DNA from: Geobacter sp. UBA698
Lineage (GTDB): Bacteria; Desulfobacterota; Desulfuromonadia; Geobacterales; Pseudopelobacteraceae
Assembly (NCBI GenBank): GCA_002298925.1
Contig: DBMM01000043.1
Coordinates: forward strand, 1-8,640
DNA: 8,640 nucleotides
Reading direction: 5' to 3'
Part shown: one piece after another, positions 5,714 through 8,640 of the stretch
How the letters are laid out: each line of letters begins with the position of its first letter
Numbering within the stretch: position 1 is the stretch's first letter
Translations under genes and position numbers: made by a program
The notes under the pieces: generated by a model
What the model was told of the DNA's origin: nothing
Databases searched by the model: none
What the model saw: only the letters and a program-made list of their open reading frames with translations

Positions 5714-6574
5714 ATGCGCCCTGCAACTTTGGACAGTTACCGGGAACGGTTGGACCGGGTATTGGTTTATATCCGCGATAACCTTGACGAACCGCTCACC
5801 ATTGACCGCTTGGCGGGAATCGCCTGTCTATCTCCGTTTCACTTCCATCGCATTTTCAGCGCCTTTGTGGGAGAGACGGTGAATGGCCATGTGCGCCGCC
5901 TTCGTTTGGAACAAGCCGCTCTGTGGATCGCCTCCACCGCCGACAGCGTGACGGATACGGCGCTGGCCGTGGGATATGAGACCCCGGCCGCCTTTGCCCG
6001 TGCTTTCCGGGAACGATTCGGTCTGAGTCCAAGCGAGTTCCGCGAGCATCGGGGTGAAACATTTTTTTCGGGTGCCGAACAGTTTGTTATAAAGGAGGTA
6101 GTTGCCGTGAAACCTGAGATGCGGGAAATTGAAGACATGCGGGTATTGTTCGTACGGCGCTCCGGCGCCTATTCGGAGGCAGCCAAGAGTGCGTGGGAAA
6201 CGCTGATGGGGTTTGCCTACAAAAACCGGCTGCTTTCCGTGGAAACGAGAGGCATCGGCATCGGTTATGACGATCCGGCTGTTACGGCGGAAGAGTGCCT
6301 TCGCTACGACGCCTGCATCACCTTTTTCGGGGAGGTGGCGTTGACAGGAGACGTTGGAATACAGAACATTGCCGGCGGCCGGTATGCCGTGTTTCTCCAC
6401 AAGGGGCCGTATGACGGGCTGGCAGAGATTTACCGTGACATCTTCGGCAATTGGATTGCTACCAGCGGCTGTACGTTACGCGACCAGCCGAGTTTCGAGA
6501 TATACTTGAATCGCGACCCGCGCCGGACAAAGCCGGAAAATTTGCGTACCGAAATCTGGGTGCCTGTGGAGTAG
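5714..6574 (+). CDS. AraC-family regulator with GyrI-like ligand-binding domain
   Basis: A transcription regulator of 286 residues with the DNA-binding part first. Residues about 12-112 hold two helix-turn-helix units: the first around LTIDRLAGIACLSPFHFHRIFSAFVGE (28-54), and the second around VTDTALAVGYETPAAFARAFRERFGLSPSEFRE (79-111), which carries the classic AraC signature. Residues about 132-286 form a GyrI/SOUL-like domain (from VKPEMREIEDMRVLFVRRSGAY to YLNRDPRRTKPENLRTEIWVPVE), which in Rob- and BmrR-type proteins binds small hydrophobic or cationic ligands. The ATG at 5714 has AAGGAGG at 5699-5705, eight bases upstream. It is divergent from the arsenic unit and convergent with the universal stress gene (10 bases between stops), so its target cannot be told from position. 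A drug or stress response role is usual for the family; control of the arsenic unit is possible but unsupported. Confidence 0.92.
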   Translation: MRPATLDSYRERLDRVLVYIRDNLDEPLTIDRLAGIACLSPFHFHRIFSAFVGETVNGHVRRLRLEQAALWIASTADSVTDTALAVGYETPAAFARAFRERFGLSPSEFREHRGETFFSGAEQFVIKEVVAVKPEMREIEDMRVLFVRRSGAYSEAAKSAWETLMGFAYKNRLLSVETRGIGIGYDDPAVTAEECLRYDACITFFGEVALTGDVGIQNIAGGRYAVFLHKGPYDGLAEIYRDIFGNWIATSGCTLRDQPSFEIYLNRDPRRTKPENLRTEIWVPVE

Positions 6575-6584
6575 GGGCTGTCTT

Positions 6585-7490
6585 TTATTTGCTCCGCACG
6601 GGCACCAGCAGCAGCGGAGTAACGGAGCGGTTGGTTACGTTCGGTGTGGTGCTTCCCGACCAGAAGGCATTCATTCCGGTTTTTCCGTGGGTTGCCAACA
6701 CGATCAGGTCAGCCCCTGTCTGCTCCGCGGCGTCGATGATGACCATGACGGGATCGCCGCGGCGGACATCGGCTGTCGCCTTTACCCCCTCGGCCTGCAA
6801 TGAAACGATATGACTGTTCAGGTATTCCTTTGCGTCCTGTTCGGCCAGGTCCAGCAAGGCATGTGTTGCACTGGGCAGTATCTTTGCCGTGGCAGCTTGC
6901 TCTCCCGACAACGTGCTGTATGTGTGAACCGCCATAACCAGGCATAATTCCGCCCCGCAATCCCTCGCCAGACTCGACGCAACTTTCAGACTCTCTTCAT
7001 GCTCGGGGTTGCCGTCCAATGTTACCAGCATCCGATTACACGAAAAGGCAGGTTGGGCTCCACCTGCAATGGGCGGTATAAGCAGGACCGGCGTCCGGTC
7101 GAGTCCGGCCACCTGCTGGGCGATTCTGCCGAACATAAATCCGCGAATACCTCCCCGGCCATGGGTGCACATCACGATCAAATCAGGCCCCAACTCACTC
7201 ACATGCTCAACGATGCTGCGGGCCACATTGTCGACTTCAGTGGTGTGCACATGCCGTTCGACGGGCATGCCAGCGGGAAAGGCGCGAGCGGCTACTTCAT
7301 CCAGGTAGGCGATAGCCTCTGCGGAGCCGGTCAGATGCCGCTCTCCATGGATTTCCTGCTTTGCGCCACGCTCTATGACATGAAACAGGGTGACCTCCGC
7401 TTTCAATGTCTTGGCAAGATAAACAGCGGCAGAAAGCGATGCTTCCGCCATGTGCGAACCGTCAAGGGGAACCAGGAGATGTTTGAACAT
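6585..7490 (-). CDS. Tandem-domain universal stress protein (UspA family)
   Basis: A cytoplasmic protein of 301 residues with two UspA domains, at about 1-139 (FKHLLVPLDGSHMAEAS to TPVLLIPP) and 152-297 (NRMLVTLDGNPEHEES to VTPLLLVPV). The family's nucleotide motif is G-x2-G-x9-G-(S/T). The second domain keeps its core as ATHG-x9-GS (266-280). The first has CTHG-x9-GR (108-122), with Arg where Ser/Thr is usual, so only the second domain may bind ATP in the standard way. Such tandem proteins are induced by starvation, oxidants or metals. The ATG at 7488-7490 is only four bases past the stop of the Nramp transporter gene, so the two are probably co-transcribed and coupled. The GGGG tract serving as its ribosome site lies at the end of the transporter gene. 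It converges with the AraC gene with only 10 bases between stops and no visible terminator. Confidence 0.93.
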   Translation of the reverse strand: MFKHLLVPLDGSHMAEASLSAAVYLAKTLKAEVTLFHVIERGAKQEIHGERHLTGSAEAIAYLDEVAARAFPAGMPVERHVHTTEVDNVARSIVEHVSELGPDLIVMCTHGRGGIRGFMFGRIAQQVAGLDRTPVLLIPPIAGGAQPAFSCNRMLVTLDGNPEHEESLKVASSLARDCGAELCLVMAVHTYSTLSGEQAATAKILPSATHALLDLAEQDAKEYLNSHIVSLQAEGVKATADVRRGDPVMVIIDAAEQTGADLIVLATHGKTGMNAFWSGSTTPNVTNRSVTPLLLVPVRSK

Positions 7491-7494
7491 GTTG

Positions 7495-8640
7495 CTACCC
7501 CGTTGTAAATATCTGATAAACCAAGTAAACGTTTAAAGCCAGAATCAACGCAGCCACGACACTGGCCACTGCTGTGGTCGCCGTGTGGTTGACCAATATT
7601 CCCATCACGGTTTTGCGACTGGTGAACATGATCAGGGGAATGATTGCGAAAGGAAGTCCAAAGCTGAGCACTACCTGGCTGATTACCAGGGTTCTGGTCG
7701 GGTCCAGGCCTATGAAGATTACGACCAGGGACGGAATGATCGTGACCAGGCGGCGAATCCACATGGGGATGTGGCGTTGCAGAAAACCCTGCATTATGAT
7801 CTGACCGGCCATTGTGCCTACGGCGGAGGAGGACAGCCCGGAAGCCAGAAGGGAAATGGCAAAGATCCAGCTCGATGCCTTGCCCAGTAATGGCTCCAGC
7901 GTGCGATGCGCTGTTTCAAGCGATCCAACCTCGGTCAGACCATGCCTGAAGAACGTTGACGCGGCCATGATCAGCATTGCCATATTGACCAGACCGGCCA
8001 GCCCCATGGCGACGGCCACGTCCGTTAGTTCAAAGCGAAACAGCCGCTTCAACTGCCGCGGCTCTCTGACTATGATGCGGCCCTGGGTAAGGGCGGAGTG
8101 AAGGTAGATGGCATGTGGCATTACGGTTGCGCCCACGATGCCTGTTGCCAGTAGAACGCTTTCTTTACCCGAAAACCGCGGAACGAAGGAGCTGTAGAGC
8201 ACATTGCCCCAGTTCGGCTTATCCAGGACGGTTTCGACCAGATAGCTGGCCGCTACGATGGCTACCAGCACGGTAATGACCGCTTCGAGCGGCCGGAAAC
8301 CGTAACGTTCCAGGCCGAGAATGAGAAAGGTCGTGATTGCGGTCAAAATACCGGCCACCCAGAGGGGGATGCCGAATAGCAAGTTGAAGCCGACAGCTGC
8401 GCCCAAAAACTCGGCCAGGTCGGTCGCCATGGCTGCAACCTCCATTACACCCCACATCATGATGGCAACAGGGCGTGGGAAGTGTGTACGGCAGTGTTCC
8501 GCCAGGTTAAGCCCCGTGGCAATGCCGAGCTTGGCGGCCAGCGCCTGAACAAGCATTGCCATCAGGTTGCTGGCAACGATAACCCAGAGCAGCGTGTATC
8601 CGAACTGGGCTCCGCCTTGGATATTGGTGGCGAAGTTGCC
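7495..8640 (-). CDS. mntH: Nramp-family divalent metal transporter, MntH-like (N-terminus cut by window edge)
   Basis: Inner-membrane proton-coupled importer of Mn2+/Fe2+ in the Nramp family. The frame is open from the right edge, giving 381 residues; an ATG at 8560-8562 is internal and not the true start. The first residues, GNFATNIQGGAQFGY, continue the family's DPGN metal-binding motif in TM1, so the aspartate lies just outside the window. The TM6 element GIVGATVMPHAIYLHSALTQ keeps the metal-ligand methionine (residue 174 of the visible part) and the neighbouring alanine. About ten further hydrophobic segments are visible, ending LNVYLVYQIFTTG. Full-length members have 400-450 residues, so only a short N-terminal part is missing. 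It is followed by the universal stress gene after four bases. Substrate specificity among Mn2+, Fe2+ and other divalent metals cannot be set from sequence. Confidence 0.93.
   Translation of the reverse strand, partial: GNFATNIQGGAQFGYTLLWVIVASNLMAMLVQALAAKLGIATGLNLAEHCRTHFPRPVAIMMWGVMEVAAMATDLAEFLGAAVGFNLLFGIPLWVAGILTAITTFLILGLERYGFRPLEAVITVLVAIVAASYLVETVLDKPNWGNVLYSSFVPRFSGKESVLLATGIVGATVMPHAIYLHSALTQGRIIVREPRQLKRLFRFELTDVAVAMGLAGLVNMAMLIMAASTFFRHGLTEVGSLETAHRTLEPLLGKASSWIFAISLLASGLSSSAVGTMAGQIIMQGFLQRHIPMWIRRLVTIIPSLVVIFIGLDPTRTLVISQVVLSFGLPFAIIPLIMFTSRKTVMGILVNHTATTAVASVVAALILALNVYLVYQIFTTG

Noticed and set aside
5828..6400. Reverse-strand open frame of 190 codons inside the AraC gene.
   Set aside because: It is antisense to a clear AraC-GyrI protein, with no ribosome site and no recognisable motif.
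1..8640. Search for CRISPR repeats, insertion sequence ends, tRNA genes, integrase or attachment sites.
   Set aside because: No regularly spaced repeats, transposase or integrase frames, or tRNA-like cloverleaf were seen.

Overview
The window is an arsenic resistance and methylation island, followed on the right by a general stress and metal-transport segment. It most likely comes from a Gram-negative bacterium of the Geobacter / Desulfuromonadales type. That assignment is an inference from moderate GC, strong AGGAG-type ribosome sites and the gene set (Acr3 with thioredoxin-coupled ArsC, ArsP-type permease with small thioredoxins and CcdA, USP with NRAMP); no rRNA or marker gene confirms it. 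The window is densely coded. The longest spacers are about 210 bases (1034-1243 and 5506-5713), so there is no gene-free stretch over 300 bases.

Layout from left to right. (1) 1-1033, leftward: arsC then acr3, with the start of acr3 overlapping the stop of arsC; acr3 runs off the left edge. (2) 1034-1243: divergent regulatory spacer with the arsC promoter and an ArsR-like operator. (3) 1244-2681, rightward: a SigZ-like ECF sigma factor, then arsM (arsenite S-adenosylmethionine methyltransferase). (4) 2711-2740: a GC-rich hairpin between convergent units. (5) 2742-5505, leftward, transcribed from about 5583: an AhpD-like carboxymuconolactone decarboxylase-family protein with a cysteine tail, an ArsP/DUF318 permease, a 75-residue CXXC thioredoxin, an exported thioredoxin and a CcdA-type membrane thiol transporter. 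(6) 5714-6574, rightward: an AraC regulator with a GyrI-like ligand domain. (7) 6585-8640, leftward: an Nramp (MntH-type) metal transporter, cut by the right edge, and a tandem universal stress protein four bases downstream.

How they may work together: ArsC reduces arsenate to arsenite using the thioredoxin pool and Acr3 exports arsenite. ArsM methylates arsenite; its trivalent methylated product is more toxic than arsenite, and ArsP-family permeases export such trivalent organoarsenicals. CcdA can carry cytoplasmic thioredoxin electrons across the membrane to the exported thioredoxin, giving a periplasmic thiol-reducing branch beside the permease. The arsC-acr3 promoter and the promoter of the five-gene unit share the same design: -35 TTGAAT, 17-base spacer, near-consensus -10, with an inverted repeat built on ATATCCG-N6-CGGATAT. 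They therefore look like one regulon. No ArsR gene lies in the window. The sigma factor next to arsM, with cysteine pairs in its C-terminal tail, is the least explained component.
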